Part shown: positions 19,806 through 29,570 of the stretch, piece after piece | How the letters are laid out: every line of letters begins with the position of its first letter | Position numbering within the stretch: position 1 is the stretch's first letter | Source of the DNA: Legionella massiliensis | GTDB lineage: Bacteria > Pseudomonadota > Gammaproteobacteria > Legionellales > Legionellaceae | DNA length: 64,000 bases | Assembly (NCBI RefSeq): GCF_000756815.1 | Contig: NZ_CCVW01000001.1 | Location: 1,168,001-1,232,000 of the forward strand | Direction: 5' to 3' | Made by a program: the position numbers and the translations under genes | The notes under the pieces: generated by a model | What the model was told of the DNA's origin: nothing | The model's database searches: none | Seen by the model: the letters and a program-made list of their open reading frames with translations, nothing else

Positions 19806-19858
19806 TTGTTATCCCGTTGGGCTAAGGTAGATCTATCATACTGAATTTATAGAACAAG

Positions 19859-21349
19859 TCACGAAGAGGCGGCATAGCTGCTTTCAAACTTATCGAGTTC
19901 AAGCTCTAATTGCCGTTGTAATTTGGCTTTTTCATTCTCATTGACAAATTGTAGACAGCTTGGGCTATTAAGATTTTGGCAAGCATTTTGTGGTGTAGCC
20001 TCATCAGCATTCAGCCACAAGCTTTTACCCGGCAGGAAACTATAGGTTAGAGCATTGCGGCTAATCATTTTTAGAGTGGGGTAATCTAGGTGATGGTTTA
20101 GCGCTGCTTCAACATACTGCCGGGTTAAGTCTGTGCGCAAAACTCCCTCATCATCGGTAGACAAAACTACAGGTACACGATGCAACAGGTACTCATTGAG
20201 TGGGTGTTGGGCGCCGGAAATATTAAGAATTTTTTTATTAGAGATTAAATTGATTTCGACAGCAATTTTATCTGAAGCCATTTGTTGTAGTAATTTTTCA
20301 GCCTTGTCTTCGTAACTAATATCGACCCCATGACCAATCCGTTCGGCCTGACCTGTGAGAATTGCGTCTTGGATATGAAAGCGCAGGTTTTCAGGAACAA
20401 CTCTTCCTGGGGCTAACTCACCAGCATGTAAGCTGATATGCACATTAGGATAATTCTGATGTAAAAATTTGAAGACTTGCATTTGCTTGTGATAATCACG
20501 CAGTGAAATAATGCCATCCTCAGCTTGTACTAAATTCACACTGACCAGGTCCTGTGAATTTGCGGCGGCGGCAAAGCCATTGAGTGCTTGAGCAAAGACT
20601 TTCTCAAGGGGCTGCTCCCTTAATACATAGTATTGGAATTTGACAGTTAGGTTACAGACTTCTTGTTGGGGGGCCGTTTCACAGCCAAGATTTTTACGGG
20701 CTTGTTGCAAGATGCGTTTTGTTTCATCAACGGTAAATTGGATATTGTTGCTGAAATCTTTGTTCGCAAGTAAGTCTTTGCGGGCAGCGGCAAAATTATC
20801 CTGATTGAGCTCTTTGGGGGCAAAATTTGTCGATTTTGCATTGTCGGGTAGCATCATAACTTCCAAATAAAGCTCATGCTGGTTTGCTGCTCGCTGCATA
20901 ATTTCAGTAAGTAGCTCGGGTCGATAATCAGCAAGCACCCGCATAAATTTGAAAAAAGTTGCGAAGAAATGTTCATCACTGGATTCTTGACCAGCAACAA
21001 AATCTTGCAGTGACCAAGCCCTGATAGTTTGTTTGTAGAGCAGGGGTGTCTCTGTGAGCTCACTCGCGCTAATACCAATACAACGTTCAACTTTTTTGCT
21101 CATCACAAAGGTTTGCTTATCCAGACAATAATCACCTTTAGCCGCAAGTGCTAACATCGTTTCAGGATAAGCTCCTCCCGCTAGGTGATAGTGTAATTCG
21201 CCACCCTTAGGCATTTCCTTTAAAAAGGCATAGAGTGCATTGGGTCTTGTTTTGATGGAATTAAAATAGTTACTCACAGCTGTTGTTGAGTCAGCGAATA
21301 CTTGGTAGGTTGGGAGTAGAAGCAAGGCGAAGAGCTTTAAAAGTCGCAT
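19859..21349 (-). CDS. Secreted adenosine deaminase-family protein
   Basis: Metal-dependent aminohydrolase, probably adenosine to inosine, with an N-terminal signal peptide (MRLLKLFALLLLPTYQVFA), so periplasmic or secreted. Zinc ligands: GELHYHLAGG (HxH), SLHAGEL and STDDEGV (Asp pair). The substrate/catalytic Glu is in HAGEL and the catalytic His in RIGHGVDI. At 496 aa it is longer than cytosolic ADA (about 340) and resembles the secreted ADGF-like subgroup with an extra N-terminal part. Possibly salvages purine nucleosides outside the inner membrane. Confidence 0.85.
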   Translation of the reverse strand: MRLLKLFALLLLPTYQVFADSTTAVSNYFNSIKTRPNALYAFLKEMPKGGELHYHLAGGAYPETMLALAAKGDYCLDKQTFVMSKKVERCIGISASELTETPLLYKQTIRAWSLQDFVAGQESSDEHFFATFFKFMRVLADYRPELLTEIMQRAANQHELYLEVMMLPDNAKSTNFAPKELNQDNFAAARKDLLANKDFSNNIQFTVDETKRILQQARKNLGCETAPQQEVCNLTVKFQYYVLREQPLEKVFAQALNGFAAAANSQDLVSVNLVQAEDGIISLRDYHKQMQVFKFLHQNYPNVHISLHAGELAPGRVVPENLRFHIQDAILTGQAERIGHGVDISYEDKAEKLLQQMASDKIAVEINLISNKKILNISGAQHPLNEYLLHRVPVVLSTDDEGVLRTDLTRQYVEAALNHHLDYPTLKMISRNALTYSFLPGKSLWLNADEATPQNACQNLNSPSCLQFVNENEKAKLQRQLELELDKFESSYAASS

Positions 21350-21497
21350 GGGAATACAAGTTGATTAGCGAGGCGCAATTGTCTCATAAGGAAGGCAAAA
21401 ATTAAACGCTAGATCTCGAGGCATTGGTTTTGCGTAGCTTGCTTCAGTGCTGAAATGATCGCTGAGGTAAAAGACTCGGACAAGGAGAATAAATTCT

Positions 21498-22733
21498 ATG
21501 AAATTTGATGTCTTAGTGTTGGGTGGGGGTATTGTTGGGGTGTCCGTAGCAACTCATTTGCAAATGCGTGGGCGTTCGGTGGCTCTGGTCGATTTGAAGC
21601 AGCCAGGGAACGAAACCTCATTCGGCAATGCAGGCTTAATTCAGCGTGAAGGTGTCTATCCCTATGCCTTCCCCAGAGATATTGCTGCTTTGGTAAAGTA
21701 TGCATTTAATCGTTCTCCTGAAGTGAGATATCACCCACGGGCAATGTTAAAACTAACGCCTTTTCTTTGGAAATACTGGTTTAATTCTCATCCCTTACGT
21801 CATGCTGAGATTGCTCGTTCTTATGCGACCCTTATTCAGCACAGTGTTAGAGAACATCACGCACTGGCTGATGTGGCTGGTGGCAGGCACTTAATCCGAC
21901 CTGGAGGATGGTTAAAGGTTTTCAGAACTGCAAAAAAACAAGATAGAGAGTTAGAGTTTGCGGAAAAATGCCTGGCTGAATACGGCGCCAAATATGAATT
22001 TCTTGATGCAGCTTCTTTGAGGCAGATTGAACCGGATCTGCAGCAAACATTGCTATCTGCTTTGCGATATACCGAGTCAGAATCAGTTAGTGATCCCGGG
22101 GCTTTGGTTCGAGCCTACGCTAAATACTTTAGCCAACTTGGTGGTCGATTTTTTATTGGAGATGCATTCACGTTGACAGAACCTTGGTCTGTTAAAACAG
22201 ACGAAGGGAATATTAGGGCTAAGGATGTTGTGATTACTCTGGGTCCCTGGACCGATGTGTTAAGTTCGCGCCTTGGTTATCATTTTCCTCTAGCAGTGAA
22301 GCGTGGCTACCATATGCATTATGGCGCAACTCCCCAAGTAAAACTCAATCATCCGGTTCTCGATATTGAATATGGCTATCTGCTCGTGCAGATGGCTCAG
22401 GGAGTGCGTTTAACTACGGGCGCAGAATTTGCCAGTCGTGATTCCAAAAAGACACCGGTACAGCTTATGCGGGTTGAGCCTATTGCCCGCAAGCTTTTTC
22501 CGATTACTAACCGACTCGAGGGCTCTCCCTGGATGGGTAGCCGACCCTGTACACCAGATATGTTACCAATTATTGGCCCAGCGCCTCGCCATGCTAATCT
22601 TTGGTTTGCTTTTGGCCACGGACATCATGGCTTGACTCTGGGGCCTGTAACTGGGCGTATGCTTGCTGAAATGATGACCGGGGAGGATTTGATTACTAAC
22701 CCGACACCGTTTCGACCTGATAGATTTAAATGA
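21498..22733 (+). CDS. dadA: FAD-dependent D-amino acid dehydrogenase (DadA-like)
   Basis: DAO-family flavoenzyme, 411 aa, oxidising D-amino acids to 2-oxo acids with electrons passed to the respiratory chain. The Rossmann FAD site VLVLGGGIVGVSVATHL begins at residue 4. NETSFGNAGLI is the typical second block of DadA. The C-terminal IGPAPRHANLWFAFGHGHHG closes the FAD site. No alanine racemase gene is adjacent. RBS AAGGAGAA precedes the ATG. The substrate range is not readable from the sequence. Confidence 0.85.
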   Translation: MKFDVLVLGGGIVGVSVATHLQMRGRSVALVDLKQPGNETSFGNAGLIQREGVYPYAFPRDIAALVKYAFNRSPEVRYHPRAMLKLTPFLWKYWFNSHPLRHAEIARSYATLIQHSVREHHALADVAGGRHLIRPGGWLKVFRTAKKQDRELEFAEKCLAEYGAKYEFLDAASLRQIEPDLQQTLLSALRYTESESVSDPGALVRAYAKYFSQLGGRFFIGDAFTLTEPWSVKTDEGNIRAKDVVITLGPWTDVLSSRLGYHFPLAVKRGYHMHYGATPQVKLNHPVLDIEYGYLLVQMAQGVRLTTGAEFASRDSKKTPVQLMRVEPIARKLFPITNRLEGSPWMGSRPCTPDMLPIIGPAPRHANLWFAFGHGHHGLTLGPVTGRMLAEMMTGEDLITNPTPFRPDRFK

Positions 22734-22785
22734 GTTTTATCCCTAACTGACGTTAAGTAAGGAATTTCATCCCCCAACGTAGCCT

Positions 22786-22865
22786 GTCATCCAGAGCGCA
22801 GCGAAGGATCTCCGGGATTAGCACAATGCCTCATTTAGGAGATCCTTCGCTGCGCTCTGGATGAC
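22786..22865. repeat. Palindromic repeat, family A copy 2
   Basis: About 80-bp near-perfect palindrome (arms GTCATCCAGAGCGCAGCGAA and complement, central GGGATTAGCACAATGCC). Same family as 3989-4070 and 38032-38112. Lies 50 bases after the dadA stop. Confidence 0.85.
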
Positions 22866-22891
22866 GGAATGTCGAGTGACCTACTTGATGG

Positions 22892-23199
22892 CTAATTTAA
22901 AATAGTCGCATATTCCTGAAAGGTACTGGTGGGTACATGACTAGCACTGGGTGCTGTATTAGTTAAGATTACTACCACCGAGCCAGTTGCCGGATGATAC
23001 ATAGCAAGAGATTGATATCCCAGAGAGCTACCAGTATGACCAATCCAGCCACTTAATATTGGGCAGTCGCAATACCATTGCCTGCAAGTTCTAAAGGGGC
23101 TTTCGTGATAGGAACTAGGCTAAATGTTGATTGAGAGTGAGCGGTTGAACATAGGGTGATGAGTAAACTGATAATTCTAATTATTGTATTTTGGAGCAT
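22892..23199 (-). pseudogene. Internally deleted serine hydrolase (beta-lactamase class C-like) remnant
   Basis: Minus-strand frame from the ATG at 23199 encodes a signal peptide (MLQNTIIRIISLLITLCSTA) and a few residues, then stops. Shifting frame, the sequence continues with GWIGHTGSSLGYQSLAMYHP and ends QEYATILN at the stop at 22892-22894. GHTGSSLGY is the C-terminal KTG-like block of class C beta-lactamase/D-aminopeptidase-like serine hydrolases. The start and the end survive but roughly 300 residues in between, including SxxK and YxN, are missing. A clear deletion pseudogene. Confidence 0.75.
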
Positions 23200-23557
23200 G
23201 AGATAACAGATTGGAAGGGTAATGCGCACAATGATATCTAATTTATAGAGAGATTAACAAGTTTTCTCAAAAATTAGCCATCCTGTTAGAGCTAGCCGAA
23301 TTCCCGTGGTCAAGCCCATAGGTATCTACATAAGTGTCTAAAAGCCTTACAGATAAGGGTTTTAAGCAGGAGCAGTGCTCCAACCCACAACGCTTAATTG
23401 ATGAATATCCTTATCTAAGGAAAACCTTGATTACGCTGTGCTGCATCAAGGTTTCATTTAAAATTCACTGCTCTCGGATTTTGCTTCGCTGCATCCAGGT
23501 TACTGATTGATTGGAACAAAATGCCGTCATTGCAAGTATGGGGAAACCTCGCCCAGA
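23200..23557. other. Repeat-rich gap between pseudogene and ctpA
   Basis: No gene. It contains a half-copy of the nested repeat at 3917-4122 (CCCATAGGTATCTACATAAG at about 23315) and a decayed family B repeat at 23461-23502 (CTCGGATTTTGCTTCGCTGC). The remainder looks like degenerated intergenic DNA. Confidence 0.55.
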
Positions 23558-23592
23558 TAAAAAAACTCACTACAAGCTTGGGGCTTGTAGTG
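23558..23592 (-). terminator. Rho-independent terminator after ctpA
   Basis: Read leftward: 10-bp stem CACTACAAGC / GCTTGTAGTG with a 5-base loop, then AGTTTTTTT. Ends the leftward gpmI-envC-ctpA transcript 17 bases beyond the ctpA stop. Confidence 0.92.
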
Positions 23593-23609
23593 AATTAATC
23601 AAGCTTTGT

Positions 23610-24938
23610 TTAGCGTTTAGCGACAGCCAAACCTTTTAAGATAGTTAAAGCAGCATAAAGTTGATAATCTTCGTGCAGCAAGGTGTCATCATCTTTAACC
23701 GCTTCATTCGAGTTTTTGGTTTGTTGATCACTGTTGAGCAAGTGACCACTCAAGTCAGCTTCGCTAAAGCCAGCAAAGGCATCGCTTTTAGCTGCGGCTT
23801 TAGGTACTTCTATTTCTTCTACAACGATATCAGGTGTAATACCTTTAGCCTGTATAGAAACCCCTGATGGTGTGTAATACAAGGCTGTTGTCAGCTTGAT
23901 TCCTCTCTTGTCATCAAGTGGTAATACAGTTTGGACAGAGCCCTTACCAAAGCTTTGAGTGCCAAGGATAATAGCTCGTTTATTGTCCTTTAACGCACCG
24001 GCAACAATTTCAGATGCAGAGGCGGAACCGTTGTTAATCAATACAACCATGGGTGCATTATTCAAAATGTCCTTAGTATTCGTTGACAGTGCAGTAAATT
24101 TCGAGCCAGGCAGACGTCCTTGAGTGTAAACAATCATCTCTGGTTTTCCATTTTTGTCACTGGCTAAGAATGCATCAGAAACCTGAATTGCTGTATCTAA
24201 TAGGCCGCCAGGGTTATTGCGCAGGTCAAGGATAAGACCTTTTAATTTTCCGCCAGATTGTTGTTTGAGCTGATTAATCGCTTTTTCCATATCTTGACCA
24301 GTCAAGGCTTGGAACTGGGTAAGGCGAACATAACCGTAGCCATCGTCAAGCAATTTGCTTTTCACGCTCTTAATCAAAATTTTTTCACGAATCAGGGAGA
24401 AGACTAAAGGTTTGTTCTCACCTTTACGCAGAATAGTTAAATCAAGCGTTGATCCTTCTTTACCGCGCATCAGGTCAACAGCATCTTTCAAACTGAGACC
24501 TTGCACTGATTTTGAGCCTAATTTAATAATGTAGTCGCCAGCTTTAATACCGGCTTTAAAGGCTGGTGTGTCGACGAGAGGAGTAACGACTTTAACCACG
24601 CCGTCCTCCATTGTGACTTCAATACCTAAGCCGCCAAATTCGCCACTGGTAGACGTTTGCAGTTCTTTGAATGCGTCTTCATCAAGATAGGTAGAATGTG
24701 GGTCAAGTCCACTTAGCATGCCGCGGATCGCGTTATCAAATAACTCTTTGTCGTCAACAGGTTTGACATAGTATTTTTTAATTTCACCAATTGCATTAGA
24801 AAATCGCTGTACGTCTTCCATCGGAATTTGTGAGGTTCCGCTATTACTTTCTTCTGCTGTAAATGCTTGGACTGGGAAAAGCAGGGCGGTTGTGACCAAT
24901 GTTGCCATGGCGCCGTTATAGAAACGATTCTTATGCAT
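23610..24938 (-). CDS. ctpA: C-terminal processing peptidase (S41 family, CtpA/Prc)
   Basis: Periplasmic PDZ-containing serine protease, 442 aa, with signal peptide (residues 1-28). N-terminal helices, PDZ domain (about 90-170: GLGIEVTMEDGVVKVVTPLVDTP, carboxylate loop GLGI), then the S41 core with GGLLDTAIQVSDAF and the catalytic Ser in GSASASEIVAGAL and Lys in GTQSFGKGSVQ. In this group it processes envelope proteins and can regulate murein hydrolases. Last gene of gpmI-envC-ctpA, consistent with a link to EnvC-controlled wall splitting. Confidence 0.94.
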   Translation of the reverse strand: MHKNRFYNGAMATLVTTALLFPVQAFTAEESNSGTSQIPMEDVQRFSNAIGEIKKYYVKPVDDKELFDNAIRGMLSGLDPHSTYLDEDAFKELQTSTSGEFGGLGIEVTMEDGVVKVVTPLVDTPAFKAGIKAGDYIIKLGSKSVQGLSLKDAVDLMRGKEGSTLDLTILRKGENKPLVFSLIREKILIKSVKSKLLDDGYGYVRLTQFQALTGQDMEKAINQLKQQSGGKLKGLILDLRNNPGGLLDTAIQVSDAFLASDKNGKPEMIVYTQGRLPGSKFTALSTNTKDILNNAPMVVLINNGSASASEIVAGALKDNKRAIILGTQSFGKGSVQTVLPLDDKRGIKLTTALYYTPSGVSIQAKGITPDIVVEEIEVPKAAAKSDAFAGFSEADLSGHLLNSDQQTKNSNEAVKDDDTLLHEDYQLYAALTILKGLAVAKR

Positions 24939-25026
24939 ACTGTTCTCCTTGGGTAAGTTTGGCGCGCAGCAAGCGGCCTCCTTCCGGTATCAATTTCTCT
25001 ACTGCAATTTAAGTGCCAGGGGCAAA

Positions 25027-26121
25027 TTATGACAACCAATCAAGTGGGGGTACAGCCTTACCTCTATGCCTCACCTCAAAGTATAGTCCGTTTTGTTTTA
25101 TACCACCGCTGTGCCCAACAGCTGCAATCTGCTCTCCTTGCATCACTGTTGCTCCTTTTTGCTTAAACAGCGATTGATTATGGGCATACAATGTCATGAA
25201 GCCCTGGCCATGATCAAGGATTAATAATAAACCATAGCCTTTTAGCCAATCACTAAAGACCACTTTGCCAGGATAAACGGCAGTAACTGGTGTTCCTTCT
25301 CCGGCAAAAAATGTCAGTCCTTGGTTCATTTTTTGTATAGATTGCCTTTCAGTTTGAACTGGGCGTGGTAATTTTTTTCGCATCTGAGTGAAAGGTTGTC
25401 TTGTCTGTATAATACTTTGTACGGCTAATGATTTTAGTAAATTCGATAGATTTTTTTTATCACGCTCATAGTCAGACAAGGTCAGTTGCTTGGTTTGAAT
25501 TTCATTGTTCAGCGACTCAATAACTGCCGTATGATAATGTTTATTGCGCTCAAGCTCTTGCTGGTGCTTATTAAGTTGTTGTTGCAATTGTTGTTGGTCA
25601 TGGAGTTCTTCTTTCAGCGTATCTTGACTTAAAGTGAGATTACGCGTGGTCGCATCAATTTGATCAATGATCTTCTGCCTTGATTGCACTAAATATTGAT
25701 GAAAGGTAAGCAAGCGGCTGATCGTATAAGGTTCATCCTGATTAAGTAGCCATTTGAGCGGTTGGTATTCCCCCATTTTATAGCGAGTGCGGATGTGTTC
25801 GGCGAGTAACTGTTGTTGAGCAACTAGTTGCTTATTTAGCTCATTGACACGCTGTTGCAGATTGCTAATTTTCTGTTGTTTCGAATTCATATCTTGCTGA
25901 ATAATTCGCAACTGATGCACACCTTCACCAATTTGCTTCTCGGTACCAGCAAGCTCTTGGTTCAGCAGGCCACGTTTATCATTGGCTGAAGCTAAGGTTT
26001 GTCTGAGCTTATGAATTTGTGTATCAAGTGCTTTGAGCTTGCTCTTTGTTTGGACTAAAGAAGAATTTTCTGCCCAAACAAGCGATGAGGCAAAGAAAAC
26101 GATAAATAGAAGCTTATTCAT
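25027..26121 (-). CDS. envC: Murein hydrolase activator EnvC (degenerate LytM factor)
   Basis: Periplasmic activator of amidases at the division site. From the preferred start (ATG 26119-26121) there is a signal peptide MNKLLFIVFFASSLVWA, long coiled coils (residues about 20-225), and a C-terminal LytM/M23 domain (about 260-364). The M23 zinc motifs are incomplete: YAHN is present, but the usual HLHFEVR is replaced by GLYFEVR and the first HxxxD is missing. It is thus an activator and probably not an enzyme, as in EnvC. A longer frame to 26190 overlaps gpmI by 17 bases and lacks a signal peptide start. Confidence 0.88.
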   Translation of the reverse strand: MNKLLFIVFFASSLVWAENSSLVQTKSKLKALDTQIHKLRQTLASANDKRGLLNQELAGTEKQIGEGVHQLRIIQQDMNSKQQKISNLQQRVNELNKQLVAQQQLLAEHIRTRYKMGEYQPLKWLLNQDEPYTISRLLTFHQYLVQSRQKIIDQIDATTRNLTLSQDTLKEELHDQQQLQQQLNKHQQELERNKHYHTAVIESLNNEIQTKQLTLSDYERDKKNLSNLLKSLAVQSIIQTRQPFTQMRKKLPRPVQTERQSIQKMNQGLTFFAGEGTPVTAVYPGKVVFSDWLKGYGLLLILDHGQGFMTLYAHNQSLFKQKGATVMQGEQIAAVGHSGGIKQNGLYFEVRHRGKAVPPLDWLS

Positions 26122-26173
26122 TAATCGCTTTGCTTTGCCCCAGCCAAAATTACCGGGTCTGTTAAATAATTCG

Positions 26174-27724
26174 TTAATTCTCAAGATCATGGGTTTCAGT
26201 CAATAATACATTACCTGTCATTTCAGCAGGTTGCTCAATATCAAGCAAGGCAAGAATAGTCGGAGCAACATCAATTAAGCTACCTTTATTTGCCTTAAAA
26301 TGCCAATCGTTATTACCGATGTAAACGAGCGGGACTGGTTCGCAGGTGTGGGCTGTATGGGCTTGTTGTGTACCCTCATCATACATTGCTTCGGCGTTGC
26401 CGTGATCGGCGGTAATCAATAATACCCCTCCTTCCTCAGCAAGAGCTTGCCCAACATCGCGCATGCAGCGATCCAGGCATTCAATCGCCTTGACCGTTGC
26501 CTTAAAGTCACCACTATGGCCAACCATATCGGCGTTAGCATAGTTACAAATTATCAGATCATAGGCTTTGCTGTGAATAGCGTCGACTAAAGCACGGGTT
26601 AATTCTGGAGCACTCATTTCAGGCAGCAAATCATAGGTAGCTACTGCAGGGGATGGGATAAGGATTCTATCTTCATTAGGGAAAACCTGTTCGCTACCAC
26701 CGTTAAAAAAGAAGGTAACGTGAGCATATTTTTCTGTTTCCGCAATACGTAATTGGGTCATCCCATTAGCGGAGATAACTTCTCCCAGGGTATTACGCAG
26801 GGTTAATGGGGGGAATACACATTCAGTGTTTAAGCTTTTAGCATAACGAGTCATGCTGACAAAGTGAGACAGTGTAGGTTGCTTGCTACGAATAAAGCCA
26901 CTAAAAGCATCATTAATAAAGGTTTGAGTCAATTGACGGGCGCGGTCAGCACGAAAATTAAAAAAGAAAACTGCATCTTCATCCTCAATTGCTTTGGCTT
27001 CACCAATTAAGGTTGGTGGAATGAATTCATCGGATTTCTTTTCTGCATAAAAACTTGCTATTGCCTCTTCTGCCATATCGAAATGATAGTTAGATTTTGC
27101 ATCAGCTAATAAATGATAGACAGGAGATATACGCTCCCAACGTTTATCACGGTCCATAGCAAAGTAACGCCCACAAATTGAACGGATTGTAGCGACTGGA
27201 TATTGCTTAAGCTGCTGATTTAACTTTTCGATACTTTCCAGGGCACTTTGAGGAGGCGTATCTCGTCCATCGAGAAATAAATGCAGGGAGACTTGATTGA
27301 AGTGATGTTCGGCACAAAATGCAAGAAAAGCAAATAAATGATTTTCATGGCTGTGCACGCCGCCTGGCGAAAGCAAGCCCATGACATGTAAGGTTTTGCC
27401 GCTTTCTTTTAATTCATTGATAAGACTGATGAAAACAGGGTTTTTCGCAAATTCCCCATTGGCGATTGCCTTATTAATACAAGTAAAATCTTGATTGATT
27501 ACGCGCCCAGCACCAATATGCATGTGGCCGACTTCTGAATTCCCCATTTGCTCATCGGGTAAACCAACCTGATGTCCAGAGGCATCAAGCAAAATATGAG
27601 GTCTGCTAAGCCACCACTCATCCCATTGAGGGGTTTTTGCCGCCTTAATAGCATTGTATTCTTGGTTAGAGCTGTAACCCCAGCCGTCAAGAATCATTAA
27701 GACGAGCGGTGTATTTTTGAGCAT
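26174..27724 (-). CDS. gpmI: 2,3-bisphosphoglycerate-independent phosphoglycerate mutase
   Basis: Glycolytic/gluconeogenic interconversion of 3- and 2-phosphoglycerate by a manganese-dependent alkaline-phosphatase-fold enzyme. 516 aa. Metal/active-site motifs: LMILDGWGYS near the N terminus, the phosphoserine region EVGHMHIGAGR, LFLDGRDTPP, NYANADMVGHSGD and TADHGNAE. Leads the leftward gpmI-envC-ctpA operon found in many gammaproteobacteria. Confidence 0.96.
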   Translation of the reverse strand: MLKNTPLVLMILDGWGYSSNQEYNAIKAAKTPQWDEWWLSRPHILLDASGHQVGLPDEQMGNSEVGHMHIGAGRVINQDFTCINKAIANGEFAKNPVFISLINELKESGKTLHVMGLLSPGGVHSHENHLFAFLAFCAEHHFNQVSLHLFLDGRDTPPQSALESIEKLNQQLKQYPVATIRSICGRYFAMDRDKRWERISPVYHLLADAKSNYHFDMAEEAIASFYAEKKSDEFIPPTLIGEAKAIEDEDAVFFFNFRADRARQLTQTFINDAFSGFIRSKQPTLSHFVSMTRYAKSLNTECVFPPLTLRNTLGEVISANGMTQLRIAETEKYAHVTFFFNGGSEQVFPNEDRILIPSPAVATYDLLPEMSAPELTRALVDAIHSKAYDLIICNYANADMVGHSGDFKATVKAIECLDRCMRDVGQALAEEGGVLLITADHGNAEAMYDEGTQQAHTAHTCEPVPLVYIGNNDWHFKANKGSLIDVAPTILALLDIEQPAEMTGNVLLTETHDLEN

Positions 27725-28043
27725 CTTAAATCTCTGAATATAAAAAGTCCTGATTATTACCCAAGCTCCTTCAAAATGCGAGTTTTGTTGGGGATGACCT
27801 TTGTATGGGACAAAAAATAGAAATCCTCTAATTCATTCCGAATCCCTGCGGCTTGACCGCGGGGTCATGTAGCTTTCACCACGGTCAGATCCCGCGGTCA
27901 AGCCGCGGGAATTCGAATTTTTTCTGAGATTACAAGTTTTTGCCCGGAACAAAGTTAATTTTGGCTTTGTACAGCATAAGACTTAATATTTTTCTACAAA
28001 GCAGTTAGACTATTCGCCATTTTGAGTTGTAGGATGAATTGGG
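27725..28043. other. Divergent promoter region gpmI/uppS
   Basis: 319 bases between divergent operons. The centre is filled by the family C palindrome (27839-27914, separate entry). The flanks must hold the promoters of gpmI and of the uppS envelope operon. No clear -35/-10 pair was identified. Confidence 0.45.
27839..27914. repeat. Palindromic repeat, family C (full copy)
   Basis: Arms CGAATCCCTGCGGCTTGACC and the complement of CGGTCAAGCCGCGGGAATTCG around a short spacer, followed by GAATTTTTT. Partial copies: 3917-3940, 18577-18611, 23297-23340 and about 33498-33520. Confidence 0.8.
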
Positions 28044-28778
28044 TTGAATGAATTAGATCCCCAGCATATTGCTATAGTGATGGATGGTAATGGGCGTTGG
28101 GCACAAAGCCGAGGTTTATTACGGGTTGAAGGGCATCGCGCAGGGGCTGAAGCGGTGCGGGCTGTTGTCCGGGGTTGTATTGAACATCAGATTCCGGTTC
28201 TTAGCTTATTTGCTTTTAGTAGTGAGAATTGGTCTAGGCCAGAAGAGGAAGTAACTTTTCTTATGCAGCTTTTTATGGATGCCCTGCATTCAGAAATCGA
28301 CGAATTGCATCAGAACGGGGTCTCGTTGCGATTTACAGGTGATAGAAATCCTCTTTCTCCCGCATTGCAGGAACAAATGCGCGACGCTGAAACCTTGACA
28401 AAAAACAACACACAGTTAATTTTGAATCTTGTAGTTAACTATGGTGGCAAGTGGGATCTTGTTGAAGCAGCCAAGACAATAGCAAAAAGAGTAACAGCTG
28501 GTGAACTTAATATAGAAGCTATCGATGAAACAGTATTTGCACAGGCTTTAAGCACGGCAGGTTTGCCTGATCCTGATTTATTTATTCGAACCAGCGGTGA
28601 ACAAAGGATTTCTAATTTTTTCCTTTGGCAGCTTGCTTATGCCGAACTCTATTTTTCTGATATACACTGGCCTGATTTCAATGCGGAAGAATTTGAAAAG
28701 GCTTTGGCCAGTTTTAGCCAGAGAGAGCGGCGCTATGGTAAGACATCACAGCAATTAAGTGAGGCAGATCATGTTTAG
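28044..28778 (+). CDS. uppS: Undecaprenyl diphosphate synthase
   Basis: cis-Prenyltransferase making the C55 lipid carrier for peptidoglycan and O-antigen. 244 aa. Substrate Asp in [13 protein letters not shown] (about residue 14), [21 protein letters not shown], and the C-terminal [19 protein letters not shown] block. Translation seems to start at TTG (28044), 9 bases after AGGA; a nearby ATG at 28034 is out of frame and closes at once. First gene of uppS-cdsA-rseP, overlapping cdsA by 8 bases. Confidence 0.95.
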   Translation: MNELDPQHIAIVMDGNGRWAQSRGLLRVEGHRAGAEAVRAVVRGCIEHQIPVLSLFAFSSENWSRPEEEVTFLMQLFMDALHSEIDELHQNGVSLRFTGDRNPLSPALQEQMRDAETLTKNNTQLILNLVVNYGGKWDLVEAAKTIAKRVTAGELNIEAIDETVFAQALSTAGLPDPDLFIRTSGEQRISNFFLWQLAYAELYFSDIHWPDFNAEEFEKALASFSQRERRYGKTSQQLSEADHV

Positions 28779-29568
28779 ACAACGACTGTTGACTGCGTTA
28801 ATCCTAGTTCCTCTTGTTTTATTTGCTATTTATTATGCAAATAGCTGGATTTTTATTGGTTTGGTTTTGTTGCTGCTACTAGGCTGTGCGCTTGAATGGC
28901 TGCCATTGATTCCTATTAGTCGCCTGGGATTGAAATTAGGTTTTATTACTGCGTTAATTATAGGGACTTGGCTAAGTCATTATATTTATGATTATTGGCT
29001 TACTTTGGGGTTGATCCTTTGGGGCGCTATTCTAGTTGCTGTACTTAACTTTCCAAAATTCCAATCTGTGTGGGGCTATCCCTGGGTTATTTTTCTTGCA
29101 GGAGTGATACTCTTATCCTTATTTGCACAAAGTATGCTCAGAGTCTATCATCAGAATCAGGGCAAGGACTTAATTGTTTATTTGCTGTTTATCGTTTGGG
29201 CAGCAGATATTGGCGCTTATCTGGCCGGGAAGCAATGGGGCAAACATAAGTTGATTCCTCAGGTGAGTCCTGGAAAAACAATAGAAGGACTTTGTGGTGG
29301 TTTTATTCTATCGATGCTTATTGCTATAGGAGGCTATTTCTATTTTCAGCCTGTATATCCACTTAGATGGTTTTTGATTGCAGTATTCACTACCCTTATT
29401 TCTGTGCTAGGCGATTTGTTTATTTCTATGCTGAAAAGACGTAGCAAAGTGAAAGATACTGGCCATTTATTACCTGGCCATGGTGGTGTGCTTGATCGTC
29501 TGGATAGCCTCATTGCGGCCTTACCTTTATTCAATTGTGGGTTGGTGTTAATAACCCCGGGATTATAA
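28771..29568 (+). CDS. cdsA: Phosphatidate cytidylyltransferase
   Basis: Integral membrane enzyme converting phosphatidic acid and CTP to CDP-diacylglycerol, the precursor used by PssA and others. 265 aa with about seven membrane spans. The family signature is in [21 protein letters not shown]...[13 protein letters not shown] near the C terminus. The ATG at 28771 lies within the end of uppS and has GAGG upstream, indicating translational coupling. dxr, which sits between cdsA and rseP in many relatives, is absent here. Confidence 0.94.
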   Translation: MFRQRLLTALILVPLVLFAIYYANSWIFIGLVLLLLLGCALEWLPLIPISRLGLKLGFITALIIGTWLSHYIYDYWLTLGLILWGAILVAVLNFPKFQSVWGYPWVIFLAGVILLSLFAQSMLRVYHQNQGKDLIVYLLFIVWAADIGAYLAGKQWGKHKLIPQVSPGKTIEGLCGGFILSMLIAIGGYFYFQPVYPLRWFLIAVFTTLISVLGDLFISMLKRRSKVKDTGHLLPGHGGVLDRLDSLIAALPLFNCGLVLITPGL

Positions 29569-29570
29569 AT

